Part shown: positions 1 through 9,870 of the stretch, piece by piece | Layout: the number at the start of each line of letters is the position of its first letter | Numbering within the stretch: the first letter of the stretch is position 1 | NCBI GenBank assembly: GCA_949282385.1 | Contig: CASDOP010000001.1 | Coordinates: 1-64,000 of the forward strand | Direction: 5' to 3' | Length of the DNA: 64,000 bases | Source: an uncultured Clostridia bacterium | Lineage (GTDB): Bacteria > Bacillota > Clostridia > Christensenellales > Borkfalkiaceae | The notes under the pieces: model-generated | The model's database searches: none | Seen by the model: only the letters and a program-made list of their open reading frames with translations | What the model was told of the DNA's origin: nothing | Position numbers and translations under genes: made by a program

Positions 1-290
1 GCGTCATCATCCGTTCCTGCAAATTCATACAGCATTTAAGGTGAAGTGCGCCCTGCGGCCGACTACGTCCGCAGACAAAAAAGCCGCAAGCGGCAATGCG
101 GCGGGAAGTGTCTGAACGCCGCCACAGGCGGCATTGCTGATAAGGGTTAGAAGTTCGCTGTTGTCGCAGTGGTAAAGTCAAAGCATTCTTCGCTGGTGTA
201 AACTGGGGTAATTTATGTTTTTCCCATAGAAAAAACGCATAAAACGGGTTTTTTTTGCATAAAAATTGCAAAATTTTGAGTAATCCTGAA
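1..290. other. Unassigned non-coding edge with GC-rich hairpins
   Basis: No gene could be assigned here. The first 150 bases are GC-rich and contain nested inverted repeats, for example GCAATGC near 92 pairing with GCATTGC near 131, and CTGCGG/CCGCAG around 54-75. One frame stays open from base 2 to a TGA at 113-115, so the tail of a gene beginning left of the window is possible, but the 37 residues match no family I know. From about 200 the sequence becomes AT-rich and runs into the tRNA-like fragment. Confidence 0.3.
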
Positions 291-349
291 CCTCGAAATC
301 GTGTTACGTGGGAACACGTACGGAGGTTCGAATCCTCTTCTCTGCGCCA
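291..349 (+). pseudogene. tRNA-Ser-like 3' fragment (variable arm, T arm, acceptor, CCA)
   Basis: The segment reads as the 3' part of a class II tRNA. A long variable arm is visible (CGTGTT pairing with AACACG), then a T arm of GGAGG, loop TTCGAAT, CCTCT, then acceptor strand TCTCTGC, discriminator G and encoded CCA ending at 349. CTCGAAA just upstream resembles a Ser(CGA) anticodon loop. No proper anticodon stem, D arm or matching 5' acceptor (GCAGAGA expected) lies upstream, so a functional tRNA is not supported. It may be the residue of an integration event at a tRNA-Ser 3' end, or a decayed gene. Confidence 0.55.
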
Positions 350-387
350 AATCACGCCCTACCGAATTGGTATGGCGTGATTTTTTT
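350..387 (+). terminator. Rho-independent terminator after the tRNA fragment
   Basis: AATCACGCC (350-358) pairs with GGCGTGATT (374-382), and a T run follows to 387. It sits directly after the CCA end of the tRNA fragment, as expected for the terminator of the original tRNA gene. Confidence 0.75.
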
Positions 388-463
388 GGCAAGAGAACTG
401 AGGAATTCGAGGGGGGGCAAGCAAATAAAAAATTTGCGCAGGTCTGCGGGCACTACCGCATAC

Positions 464-510
464 AAAACAGTGGACACCCACTGTTTTCCGTGCGCGCCGC
501 TCAAGGCGCG
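464..510. repeat. Two adjacent perfect hairpins
   Basis: AAAACAGTGG (464-473) and CCACTGTTTT (478-487) form a perfect 10-bp stem with a 4-nt loop. CGCGCC (493-498) and GGCGCG (505-510) form a second 6-bp stem. No T tract follows either. The rest of 388-650 shows no gene. Confidence 0.4.
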
Positions 511-650
511 TAAATAAATGTAGAAGTTTAATTGCATGCACATCGTAGTAGTTTTTTAAATGTGCGTGTTATTATCTGTAACAGTCTTATTTTAAGAATA
601 GTACTGTCTTGGCAATTTTAGCTGTTTAATTCTTACAAGTAAGAAATACC

Positions 651-1136
651 CTACTTATTTGTGCGCGCACCGATAATATGTATCCCGCGAACTTTCTGAT
701 AGTTGTATGATGACAGCGGACGCATATACGCGTCGTTGCTGTGCGCCGCTATATAAATTTTGCCTGATTTTATTGCAACTACTACGGGCGAATGATAGTA
801 ATCGTCGGTTTTAGTGCCGAGTTGTACGATGTCGCCAATCATGAGATTTTCGAGTTGCGTTTCAACGGCAAACGGTCCTGCCGATAAATTATCTACAAGG
901 AAATTATATAGATATTGCACCCCCGTCCACGAAGGCGTGCGGTCGTTTGCGTTTATGTAATACCAACCGAAAAGCGGCTCATAATTCATTATTCCACAAC
1001 CTGCGAAAATGCATTGCGAGGCAAAGTTTGTGCAGTCGCCGCCCAATTTATCAAAATTATAGTAAAGCGGATTGCGTTTAAACGCCCATGTTTTGGCGTA
1101 TTCTGCAGCCGCCTGCCTGTCATATGCGATAATCAT
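651..1136 (-). CDS. Putative amidase-domain (amidase_6-like) protein
   Basis: This 161-residue protein resembles the putative amidase domain family (amidase_6, PF12671), cysteine-dependent NlpC/P60-like hydrolases thought to act on peptidoglycan or amide bonds. The N-terminal YDRQAAAEYAKTWA and GGDCTNFASQCIFAGC (about residues 32-47) match the family pattern, with the Cys of DCTNFASQ as the expected nucleophile; a downstream YYHSPVVVA could supply the His. There is no signal peptide or anchor, so the substrate and location are open. The start fits the family N-terminus, but no Shine-Dalgarno is visible and AT-rich promoter-like bases abut the ATG. It stands alone between the tRNA scar and a divergent amidohydrolase. 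Confidence 0.7.
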   Translation of the reverse strand: MIIAYDRQAAAEYAKTWAFKRNPLYYNFDKLGGDCTNFASQCIFAGCGIMNYEPLFGWYYINANDRTPSWTGVQYLYNFLVDNLSAGPFAVETQLENLMIGDIVQLGTKTDDYYHSPVVVAIKSGKIYIAAHSNDAYMRPLSSYNYQKVRGIHIIGARTNK

Positions 1137-1178
1137 AATTATATATTATGTTTTTCGACAATTTGCTGTTAATCGATA

Positions 1179-1207
1179 TTGAATTGTCTGCTGTATTGTG
1201 ATAAAAT
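1179..1207 (+). promoter_or_regulatory. Sigma-A-type promoter for the amidohydrolase gene
   Basis: TTGAAT (1179-1184), a 17-nt spacer and TAAAAT (1202-1207) preceded by TG one base upstream (extended -10). It lies 24 bases before the gene's ATG and upstream of its Shine-Dalgarno site. Confidence 0.6.
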
Positions 1208-1231
1208 ATTATATACGGAGGTCTTCTTAGC

Positions 1232-2170
1232 ATGGCTGAATTTAAGAAAAATTTCGGAATAATTGACGCGCATGCGCACGTCGTTCAGTATATAGCAGGA
1301 TTTACCTCGCGCGGCGAACTTAGAGGCGCGGGCAGAGGCATGGCTCGTTACGCGGACGGGCAGACTTTTCGGATGATACCCGAAGAATATGGAGATTATG
1401 GATTTTCGCCTGAAAAATTAATAGAAATAATGAATGAAAACGGCGTAAAGAAAGCTGTTTTGCTGCAAGGGCAGTTTTTCGGGTTTCAGAATGAATATAC
1501 CGCATATGCCGTAGATAAATTTCCCGACAGGTTTGTCGGTGCGGCGAGTTACGACCCGTTTTGCGTCCGTGCAGAAGATGTAAAAAGACATCTTTTCAAC
1601 GAATTGGGTTTTAAAGCCGTAAAATTTGAAGTGAGCAACGGTTCGGGGCTCATGGCATATCATCCGCCTATCGACCTCGACGGTGAAATTATGAACGAGC
1701 AATACAGATACGCGGCGGACAATGGTCTTACTTTTGTCATAGACATAGGCAGACCGCGCAACTGCTGCTGGCAGACGGAGGCGCTCGCCCGCGCAATAAA
1801 AAAATATCCGGGCGTCACTTTCGTGATATGTCATCTGCTTGCGCCCCAGGCTGGGGACGAGCAGCTTTTTGAGCGGGAATTATCCAGATTTGCACTTAAA
1901 AATGTCTGGTTCGACCTTGCTTCTCTGCCTCAGAACCAAAAAGGCGATGTTTATCCGTATCCCGAAACGGCAAAGTACCTGGCAATTGCCAAGCGGATAG
2001 TTGGCGCGGAAAAATTGATGTTCGGTACGGACGCGCCTTCCAATCTTTGCAGGGACAGCTATGCGCATCTTGCAGACTATATCGTAAAGAGCGGCGTATT
2101 TACAGACGTGGAGCTTGAAAGAGTAATGTGCGCCAATGCGGAAGCAGTTTATTTCTGTAAAAATATATAA
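1232..2170 (+). CDS. Metal-dependent amidohydrolase (amidohydrolase_2 family)
   Basis: This 312-residue TIM-barrel hydrolase belongs to the amidohydrolase_2/ACMSD-like group. The metal-binding HxH is DAHAH at residues 12-16; a later conserved His is in ICHLLAP (about 200) and the barrel-end Asp in FGTDAPSN (about 267). Family members hydrolyse or decarboxylate small cyclic or aromatic acids; the exact substrate cannot be read from sequence. The start is an ATG preceded by GGAGGT at good spacing. It appears monocistronic: its own promoter lies upstream, and a separate promoter drives gdhA downstream. A cytoplasmic location is inferred from the lack of a signal peptide. Confidence 0.8.
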   Translation: MAEFKKNFGIIDAHAHVVQYIAGFTSRGELRGAGRGMARYADGQTFRMIPEEYGDYGFSPEKLIEIMNENGVKKAVLLQGQFFGFQNEYTAYAVDKFPDRFVGAASYDPFCVRAEDVKRHLFNELGFKAVKFEVSNGSGLMAYHPPIDLDGEIMNEQYRYAADNGLTFVIDIGRPRNCCWQTEALARAIKKYPGVTFVICHLLAPQAGDEQLFERELSRFALKNVWFDLASLPQNQKGDVYPYPETAKYLAIAKRIVGAEKLMFGTDAPSNLCRDSYAHLADYIVKSGVFTDVELERVMCANAEAVYFCKNI

Positions 2171-2224
2171 GTTGTGCTTATACCTCTTATAAATTTTTAC
2201 GATATACCTTTCAATGTATAAAAT

Positions 2225-2253
2225 TTGTATAATTTAAGAATATATGTTATACT
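2225..2253 (+). promoter_or_regulatory. Sigma-A-type promoter for gdhA
   Basis: TTGTAT (2225-2230), exactly 17 nt, then TATACT (2248-2253), about 75 bases upstream of the gdhA ATG. Confidence 0.6.
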
Positions 2254-2286
2254 TAAACAGTCGTAAGTTTTACGATGTTTCTATGA

Positions 2287-3663
<1,377 letters not shown>

Positions 3664-3691
3664 TTAAAACTTTATAACTTAAATCATTTTA

Positions 3692-3720
3692 AGCCGTGCC
3701 TGCAAGGCGCGGCTTTTTTT
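3692..3720 (+). terminator. Terminator after gdhA
   Basis: AGCCGTGCCT pairs with AGGCGCGGCT (one G-T pair) around a GCA loop, followed by a run of seven T. Confidence 0.9.
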
Positions 3721-3732
3721 GTATATTTTTAT

Positions 3733-3761
3733 TTGACTTGATGTGTAAAATAGCTTAGAAT
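3733..3761 (+). promoter_or_regulatory. Promoter for proBA, placed for a leaderless mRNA
   Basis: TTGACT (3733-3738), 17 nt, TAGAAT (3756-3761). The proB ATG begins at 3770, only eight bases after the -10 hexamer, so transcription should start at or next to the start codon. No Shine-Dalgarno is visible. Confidence 0.65.
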
Positions 3762-3769
3762 ATATTCGT

Positions 3770-4540
3770 ATGAGAATAGTTATAAAAATAGGCTCGTCAA
3801 CATTGGCGCACGCCACGGGAAAACTTAATATCCGTCTCGTAGAACGCCTGTGCAAAGTCATAAGCGACATAAAGAATGCCGGCGACGAAATCGTCGTCGT
3901 GTCTTCCGGCGCGATAGCAATGGGTGTAAGCAAACTCGGACTTGGTTCGAGACCTTCAGACATGCCTTCCAAACAGGCTGCGGCGGCAGTGGGACAATGC
4001 GAACTGATGTATGTATATGACAGACTTTTTTCTGACTATAATCATACGGTAGCGCAAATTCTGATAACTGGCGATGATATAGAACATGCCGAAAGGCGCG
4101 AACATTTCGTCAACACGACGCAGAGGTTGCTGGAACTTGGCGCCCTTCCCATCATAAACGAGAACGATACGGTAGCGACTGCAGAAATTGCTGTGGGCGA
4201 CAACGACACTCTCGCGGCTATAGTTGCCCAGAGCCTTAACGCAGATCTTTTAATATTGCTTTCCGATATAGACGGACTTTATTCCGAAGATCCCAGAAAG
4301 AACAAAAATGCAAAGCTGATACCCGTCGTCGATAGGGTAGACGAAAGTATTTTTGCGCTTGCAGGGGGTGCAGGAAGCAGTCTCGGAACGGGCGGCATGG
4401 CTACCAAGATAAGAGCGGCTAAAATATGCACCGAGAGCGGTGCGGATATGATAATTGCAAACGGCGCCGACCCCGACATACTCTATGATATTTTAAGCGG
4501 TAAGGGCTGTTTTACAAGGTTCAGGGGTATAAAGAAATGA
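3770..4540 (+). CDS. proB: Glutamate 5-kinase, short form without PUA domain
   Basis: ProB phosphorylates glutamate to gamma-glutamyl phosphate, the first step of proline synthesis. The 256 residues cover only the amino-acid-kinase fold: KIGSST at 6-11, VVSSGAIAMG near 44-53, INENDTVA and GDNDTLAAIVA in the central region, and TGGMATKIRAA in the C-terminal half. The C-terminal PUA domain of the about 367-residue E. coli form is missing; short forms without it are known. The gene overlaps proA by 4 bp (ATGA), implying translational coupling. The start has no Shine-Dalgarno and lies at the predicted transcription start. Confidence 0.95.
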   Translation: MRIVIKIGSSTLAHATGKLNIRLVERLCKVISDIKNAGDEIVVVSSGAIAMGVSKLGLGSRPSDMPSKQAAAAVGQCELMYVYDRLFSDYNHTVAQILITGDDIEHAERREHFVNTTQRLLELGALPIINENDTVATAEIAVGDNDTLAAIVAQSLNADLLILLSDIDGLYSEDPRKNKNAKLIPVVDRVDESIFALAGGAGSSLGTGGMATKIRAAKICTESGADMIIANGADPDILYDILSGKGCFTRFRGIKK

Positions 4541-5796
4541 CTACCATGCTCACGTTGAAAAAAGCGTCCGACGCAAAGGCGGAAGCTGCCATGCTCACTA
4601 CGGTGCAGAAAAACAACGCGCTGTACGCAATCGCCGAAGGTCTGCTAAATGAAATGCCTGCGATACTTGAGGCGAACGAACGGGATCTCAAGGCGGCGGA
4701 AGGAATTATTTCGCCCGTTATGCTCGACAGACTGCGCCTCACGCCCGAGCGCGTTAACGCCATGGCTCAGGGCGTAAAGGAAGTTGCGGCTTTGCCCGAT
4801 CCCGTGGGGAATTGTATCGAAGGGTTTACTCGTTGCGACGGCTTGTGCATAAAGAAAGTAAGCGTTCCGCTTGGTGTGGTCGCCATCATATACGAAAGCC
4901 GTCCCAACGTAACTTCGGACGCCGCTGCGCTCTGTTTGAAAAGCGGCAATGCCTGCGTTTTGAGGGCAGGCAAGGAAGCGCATGCCTCCGCGCTGGCAAT
5001 AGTAGACGCCATGCGCAGAGCGCTCGTTTCGTGCGGGCTAAATGAAAATCTCATAAATCTTATAGACGATACGTCAAGACACAGCGCCGAGGCGCTGATG
5101 ACTGCTGTAGGCTACGTCGATTTGCTCATACCGAGAGGTGGCGCAGGGCTTATTAATGCCTGCGTGCAGAACGCCAAAGTTCCATGCATTCAGACGGGAA
5201 CGGGTATATGCCACGTTTATGTGGATAAAAGCGCGCGTTTCGACATGGCTGAAAAAATAATTGTCAATGCAAAATGCAGCAGACCTTCCGTGTGCAATGC
5301 CATGGAAGTCTGCCTCGTTCATGCAGATATTGCGGCAGCGTTTCTTCCCGTTCTCTATAATGCGCTCGTTAAGAACAGACCTGAACACCCCGTGCTTCTC
5401 AAACTTGACGAACAGGCATATTCGATACTCGGAGGCAGGTTCAACTGCGTAGAGGCGGTTAAGGAGGATTTCGACACGGAATTCCTCGATTATGTTATGG
5501 CTGTAAAAGTCGTTTCCGATGTGTCCGACGCGATAAAGCATATTTCTGAACACTCTACGGGACACAGCGATTGCATAATCACAGAGGACCACAACAGTTC
5601 GGATCTGTTCGTGAGAATGGTGGATAGCGCGGCAGTCTATGTCAACGCGTCTACGCGCTTTACCGACGGCGGTGAGTTCGGTCTGGGCTGTGAAATGGGC
5701 ATCTCCACACAAAAATTGCACGCCCGCGGGCCAATGGGGCTCAAGGAACTCACAACATATAAGTATGTTGTACGCGGAAACGGCAACATAAGATAA
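4537..5796 (+). CDS. proA: Gamma-glutamyl phosphate reductase
   Basis: ProA reduces gamma-glutamyl phosphate with NADPH to glutamate 5-semialdehyde, acting directly after ProB. The 419-residue length and aldehyde-dehydrogenase-like fold are typical. IYESRPNVTSDAA is the conserved N-domain signature and the catalytic Cys lies in RPSVCNAMEV; FTDGGEFGLGCEMGISTQKLHARGP is the C-terminal family signature region. The 4-bp overlap with proB supports a two-gene operon. No terminator was identified downstream; an inverted repeat near 5824-5857 is imperfect. Confidence 0.96.
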   Translation: MTTMLTLKKASDAKAEAAMLTTVQKNNALYAIAEGLLNEMPAILEANERDLKAAEGIISPVMLDRLRLTPERVNAMAQGVKEVAALPDPVGNCIEGFTRCDGLCIKKVSVPLGVVAIIYESRPNVTSDAAALCLKSGNACVLRAGKEAHASALAIVDAMRRALVSCGLNENLINLIDDTSRHSAEALMTAVGYVDLLIPRGGAGLINACVQNAKVPCIQTGTGICHVYVDKSARFDMAEKIIVNAKCSRPSVCNAMEVCLVHADIAAAFLPVLYNALVKNRPEHPVLLKLDEQAYSILGGRFNCVEAVKEDFDTEFLDYVMAVKVVSDVSDAIKHISEHSTGHSDCIITEDHNSSDLFVRMVDSAAVYVNASTRFTDGGEFGLGCEMGISTQKLHARGPMGLKELTTYKYVVRGNGNIR

Positions 5797-6071
5797 TTTA
5801 ATAAACCATATTTAATAATTTGTGGCGTTGTTGGCACTTCTAATTGTTGACAACGCTATATTTATCTGCTAAAATTTTCGACGGAATACCGGCTGATGAG
5901 TGCTAAATACACTGTTTCATAATTGTTGTTGATAAATCGGTATTATTTTATAAATATGACATAAAACCCGTAGCAAATAATTAAAAATCCTTATATAATT
6001 ATAGGTGCAATGCGGCGGTTGATACAGAGTGTACCGCCAATGAAATTTTTTGTTGCGGAGGGTAACCGAAG
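5797..6071 (+). promoter_or_regulatory. Leader/promoter region of the AEC-GH28 operon
   Basis: AT-rich non-coding region. TATAAT at 5994-5999 is a good -10 but the expected -35 position (TAGCAA) is poor. AATACCG (5885-5891) and CGGTATT (5938-5944) form a 7-bp inverted repeat enclosing 46 bases, and GCGTTGT/ACAACGC form another around 5824-5857. These could be operator or RNA structure; no known riboswitch class was recognised. Confidence 0.35.
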
Positions 6072-7154
6072 ATGTTAGATGTATTTATCACATCACTGAA
6101 CGCCGTTGTTCCGATAGTCTTATTGATTCTTTTAGGCTATCTTTTAAGACGTTTCAACTTTCTGAACGACAATTTTGTGTCGATGGGCAACAAGTTTGTT
6201 TTCAAAGTGTGCCTGCCCTGCATGTTGTTCATAAATATTTACGACAGCATGGACAGTTTCGATATCGACTGGACTGTCGTTGCTTATTGCGTAATTATAA
6301 TTTGCGCGATATTTGGCCTTGGATTGCTCACCGCAATTCTTTGCACAAAGGATAACAGGCGCAAGGGCGTAATATTACAGTGTACCTTCCGCAGTAACTT
6401 TGCGATAATCGGCCTTGTGCTCGTTGAAAGGTTGGGCGGCGATACCGCCATTGCAGGAATAGTTTCGGCTTTCTCCATTCCTGTGTTCAACATTCTTGCT
6501 GTCGTGGCGCTATCTATTTTCGTAAGCGGCGAGGACGAAAAAAAGCTCGATGAAACCAGTTTGCAGGCAAACGCTTCGGGCGAGGCGGTTCATTCTGAGC
6601 ATAAAAAGCACAACATTGGCGGAATTCTTTTAAATATCGTCAAAAATCCGCTTATTATCGGCGTCGTTCTCGGCCTTGTATTTGTCGGGATGCGCGAGCT
6701 TGAGCGCGCTGTCTGCGGCGGCGAAGTGCCTTTCCGTTTTGATACGCAGCTTAAATTTCTCTACGAAGCCGTGTCTGATCTAAAGTCTATAGCTTCGCCT
6801 CTGGCGCTCGTCGTTCTCGGCGGACAGTTCAAGTTCTCGGCCGTCAAGGGCATGACAAAAGAGATTGTCGTCTCCACATTGTGGCGCATAGTGCTTGCCC
6901 CCGTAATAGGCATAGGAATAGCCGTACTTTTAAATACATACACAGATTGGTTCAATATAAGCAATAATGTTTATCCCACTCTCATCGCGCTATTTGGTAC
7001 GCCTGTCGCCGTATCCAGCGCAATTATGGCTGGACAGATGGGCAATGACGAACAACTTGCAACCCAGCTCGTTGTGTGGACAAGTATATGTTCGGTCGTC
7101 ACTATTTTCCTGACTGTATTTATACTTATGATGGGCGGGTTGCTTGTCATCTGA
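6072..7154 (+). CDS. AEC-family membrane transporter (auxin efflux carrier-like)
   Basis: A 360-residue, highly hydrophobic protein of the auxin efflux carrier (AEC, PF03547) superfamily. It opens with FITSLNAVVPIVLLILLGYLLRR and a NKFVFKVCLPCMLF helix, typical of bacterial AEC permeases with about ten transmembrane segments. A charged loop around residues 155-180 splits the two halves, and the second half has the family-like GTPVAVSSAIMAGQMG. Bacterial members move malate, malonate and other small organic acids; the substrate here is unknown. GGAGG precedes the ATG. The next gene, a GH28 enzyme, starts 10 bp downstream, so uptake or export of an acid released from pectin is a reasonable inference. 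Confidence 0.85.
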   Translation: MLDVFITSLNAVVPIVLLILLGYLLRRFNFLNDNFVSMGNKFVFKVCLPCMLFINIYDSMDSFDIDWTVVAYCVIIICAIFGLGLLTAILCTKDNRRKGVILQCTFRSNFAIIGLVLVERLGGDTAIAGIVSAFSIPVFNILAVVALSIFVSGEDEKKLDETSLQANASGEAVHSEHKKHNIGGILLNIVKNPLIIGVVLGLVFVGMRELERAVCGGEVPFRFDTQLKFLYEAVSDLKSIASPLALVVLGGQFKFSAVKGMTKEIVVSTLWRIVLAPVIGIGIAVLLNTYTDWFNISNNVYPTLIALFGTPVAVSSAIMAGQMGNDEQLATQLVVWTSICSVVTIFLTVFILMMGGLLVI

Positions 7155-7164
7155 GGGGGAAATT

Positions 7165-8688
7165 ATGAGAATACTTGCTTTAAGTCCGCGAAGTGCGTGT
7201 TTTGAGCTTGAAAACAGTACGCCCTATTTCGCTCCGGAAAATTTTGCAATAACGCTCAATGGCGAGCATGTCAGGGATGAAGTAAAAAATGTTTTTACTC
7301 TCCTTGGTCTTTTGCCAGATAGTCAGTATACGGTATGTGCCGCGGGCCAGAGCTTTACCTTTAAAACTGTCGCTGAAAGTGCATTCTTTAATGTGCGCGA
7401 TTTCAATGCGTCCGGCGACGGCGTGCACGACGATACTTCTGCTTTCGTTGCTGCTATTGCCTGCCTGCCCGAAGGGGGCACGCTGTATGTTCCGAAGGGA
7501 ACGTACCTTTTAAAGCCAATATTTTTAAAGAGTGATATGACCCTCTACATTGAGGAGGGCGCGACCCTGCTCGGCCGTACGGAGAGGGAGGGCTATCCGA
7601 CTCTTCCGGGTCTCATAGGCGATATCAATCTCGGCACCTGGCAGGGCGAAGAGGATACATGCTTTGCTTCGCTCATTACGGCATACGGAGTAAAAAACGT
7701 CACGATAACCGGCGGAGGGATCATCGACGGCAACGCGCCGCAAGGTGATTGGTATGTAAACCATCGCGTAAAGCGCATAGCCTGGAGGCCGCGCGGAATG
7801 TTCTTCAACCGCTGTTCGGGCGTGACCGTATTCGGCCTCACTGTAAAGGATACTCCCAGCTGGAATATTCACCCATATTTCTGCAACGACGTAAAACTTT
7901 ATTCGCTCGGCCTCTACAATCCGGCCGGCATGCCCACTACGGACGGCATTGACCCCGATACCTGCGACGGTGTTGAGATTGTCGGCGTTGAGATCTCCGT
8001 CGGCGATGACTGTATAGCCATAAAGTCGGGGACGATAGAGCAGGCCAAAAAGTATAAAAAACCGTGCAGAAACATTATCATACGCAACTGCTGTATGCGC
8101 AACGGTCACGGCGGCGTGGTGCTCGGCAGCGAACTTTCGGGCGGTATAGAAAACGTGACTGTTTCGCAGTGTTTCTTCGAGGGTACCGACAGGGGGCTTC
8201 GCATCAAAACGCGCCGCGGCCGAGGGAGAATAGGCATAACCGACAATATCGAGTTCAGTGACATAGTAATGAAGGGTGTAAAGGTTCCCTTTGTTGTGAA
8301 TATGTACTACAACATGGGCGACAACACGGGACACACCGAATATGTCTATACCACCGAGAAGCTACCTGTTGACGACCGTACGCCGTATGTAGGAAGATTT
8401 ACTTTCAAAAACATGCATTGTACAGACGTAGAATACTGCGCCGGCGCATTCTACGGCCTGCCCGAATCGCCTATAGGCGGCGTGGCGTTTGAAAACGTCA
8501 GCTTCACTTATAACAGGGATGCCGAAGCCGGCTACCCCGATATGAAGGAAATCAATAAAAAGGTAAAAAACGAGGGCCTGTACTTTGAGTTTGTGGACAG
8601 TGTTCATCTCAAAAATGTTTCAATCTCGCAACCGTGCGGCGAGGCCGTTGTAACGGAGGGAGTAGGGGAAATTGTTGAAGAAAAATAA
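7165..8688 (+). CDS. Glycoside hydrolase family 28 (polygalacturonase-like)
   Basis: A 507-residue right-handed beta-helix enzyme. A short N-terminal beta domain (about 1-70) precedes the pectate-lyase-like opening FNVRDFNASGDGVHDDT. All four GH28 signatures are visible: TTDGIDPDTC (about 255-264), GDDCIAIKSG (about 279-288), GHGGVVLGSE (about 313-322) and RIKT (about 346-349), with the three catalytic Asp present. The family cleaves galacturonan or rhamnogalacturonan linkages. No signal peptide is visible, so it probably acts in the cytoplasm on imported oligosaccharides. The ATG at 7165 with GAGGGGGA upstream is preferred to an in-frame TTG at 7144 inside the AEC gene. Confidence 0.92.
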   Translation: MRILALSPRSACFELENSTPYFAPENFAITLNGEHVRDEVKNVFTLLGLLPDSQYTVCAAGQSFTFKTVAESAFFNVRDFNASGDGVHDDTSAFVAAIACLPEGGTLYVPKGTYLLKPIFLKSDMTLYIEEGATLLGRTEREGYPTLPGLIGDINLGTWQGEEDTCFASLITAYGVKNVTITGGGIIDGNAPQGDWYVNHRVKRIAWRPRGMFFNRCSGVTVFGLTVKDTPSWNIHPYFCNDVKLYSLGLYNPAGMPTTDGIDPDTCDGVEIVGVEISVGDDCIAIKSGTIEQAKKYKKPCRNIIIRNCCMRNGHGGVVLGSELSGGIENVTVSQCFFEGTDRGLRIKTRRGRGRIGITDNIEFSDIVMKGVKVPFVVNMYYNMGDNTGHTEYVYTTEKLPVDDRTPYVGRFTFKNMHCTDVEYCAGAFYGLPESPIGGVAFENVSFTYNRDAEAGYPDMKEINKKVKNEGLYFEFVDSVHLKNVSISQPCGEAVVTEGVGEIVEEK

Positions 8689-8700
8689 CAGGAGCGATAT

Positions 8701-9870
8701 ATGTTTCTGACAGCACAGGATACTTTTTATGTTGGTGTAAATGACCACGAAATCGACCTCTTTGAGGGCATCTACAAGGTGCCTAACGGAGTGGCGTATA
8801 ATTCCTATGTCATTGTGGACGATAAAATAGCCATAATGGACGCCGTAGACGAAGAGTTCGGCGACATATGGATAGAAAATATAAAAAAGGTTCTTGGCGG
8901 CAGAAAGCCGGACTATATAGTCGTTCAGCACATGGAGCCCGACCATTCAGCAAACACATTAAGGTTCGTAAAAGAATTTCCGGGAGCGAAAATTGTCGGC
9001 AACAACAAAACTTTTGTTATGCTCGGAGAATATTTCGGTACGGATTTTGCAGATTGCAGAGAGGTGGTAACAGATGGCTCGGTATTGAGCCTCGGCAAGC
9101 ACGAACTGCATTTTGTTTTTGCGCCCATGGTTCACTGGCCAGAAGTTATGGTAACTTACGACGCATTTACCAAAACTGTTTTCTCGGCAGACGGATTCGG
9201 CAAGTTCGGCGCGCTCGACGTTGAAGAACCTTGGGAAGAAGAGGCAAGGCGTTATTATTACGGCATAGTCGGCAAATACGGAAAACAGGTTGAGGCTGCG
9301 CTTAAAAAACTTTCAGCGCTCGAGATAGAAAATATCTATCCCCTTCACGGACCCGCGCTCGAAGACGATATAGGTCATTACCTCGGTTTATATTCAAAGT
9401 GGGCTTCATACAGCCCCGAATGCGAAGGCGTTATGATAGCGTATTCTTCCGTTTATGGACACACCGCAAAAGCCGTACAGCTGTTAAAGAACGAACTCAA
9501 AGCGCAGGGCTGTAAAAATGTCCTCGTGCATGACCTCATTCGCGACGATCGTTCCGTGTGCGTTGCGGACGCTTTCACTTATCCCGTGTTAGTACTCGCT
9601 ACAACGACGTACAATGCCGATATTTTCCCTGCTATGAGGGAGTTTATCGATTGCCTCACGGAAAGGAATTACCAGAAGAGGACGCTTGCGTTCATCGAAA
9701 ACGGTACATGGGCGCCCGTTGCGGCAAAGCTCATGCAGGCTAAATTCGAAAAGAGCGTAAATATAACTTTTGCGCAGACGGCTGTTAAAATAAGATCCGC
9801 TCTAAGCGCCGAAAGCGAAACTGCCGTTAAAAATCTTGCAAAAGAACTTACGGGTAAAAATCATGACTAA
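8701..9870 (+). CDS. Flavodiiron protein (class A oxygen/NO reductase)
   Basis: This 389-residue protein has a metallo-beta-lactamase-like diiron domain (about 1-245) followed by a flavodoxin domain (AYSSVYGHT, about 250). The full ligand set is present: H77, E79, D81 and H82 in HMEPDH, H145 (VHWPE), D164 (SADGFG) and H216 (PLHGPA). Family members reduce O2 to water and/or NO to N2O with electrons from rubredoxin and protect anaerobes. No rubredoxin domain is fused, so a separate donor is needed. CAGGAG precedes the ATG. It follows the GH28 gene by 12 bp and overlaps mscL by 8 bp. Confidence 0.95.
   Translation: MFLTAQDTFYVGVNDHEIDLFEGIYKVPNGVAYNSYVIVDDKIAIMDAVDEEFGDIWIENIKKVLGGRKPDYIVVQHMEPDHSANTLRFVKEFPGAKIVGNNKTFVMLGEYFGTDFADCREVVTDGSVLSLGKHELHFVFAPMVHWPEVMVTYDAFTKTVFSADGFGKFGALDVEEPWEEEARRYYYGIVGKYGKQVEAALKKLSALEIENIYPLHGPALEDDIGHYLGLYSKWASYSPECEGVMIAYSSVYGHTAKAVQLLKNELKAQGCKNVLVHDLIRDDRSVCVADAFTYPVLVLATTTYNADIFPAMREFIDCLTERNYQKRTLAFIENGTWAPVAAKLMQAKFEKSVNITFAQTAVKIRSALSAESETAVKNLAKELTGKNHD

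Noticed and set aside
2..115. Open frame at the left edge that could be the tail of a gene
   Set aside because: Only 37 residues, no family resemblance, and the GC-rich inverted repeats there explain the lack of stops equally well.
301..543. Short overlapping frames of 60-70 codons on both strands
   Set aside because: They cover the tRNA fragment, its terminator and two hairpins; no ribosome site or conserved sequence.
5893..5915. CTGATGAG followed by a small AGTG/CACT hairpin, resembling the core of a hammerhead ribozyme
   Set aside because: The required GAAA strand and cleavage triplet are missing; only the first core strand matches, which is expected by chance.
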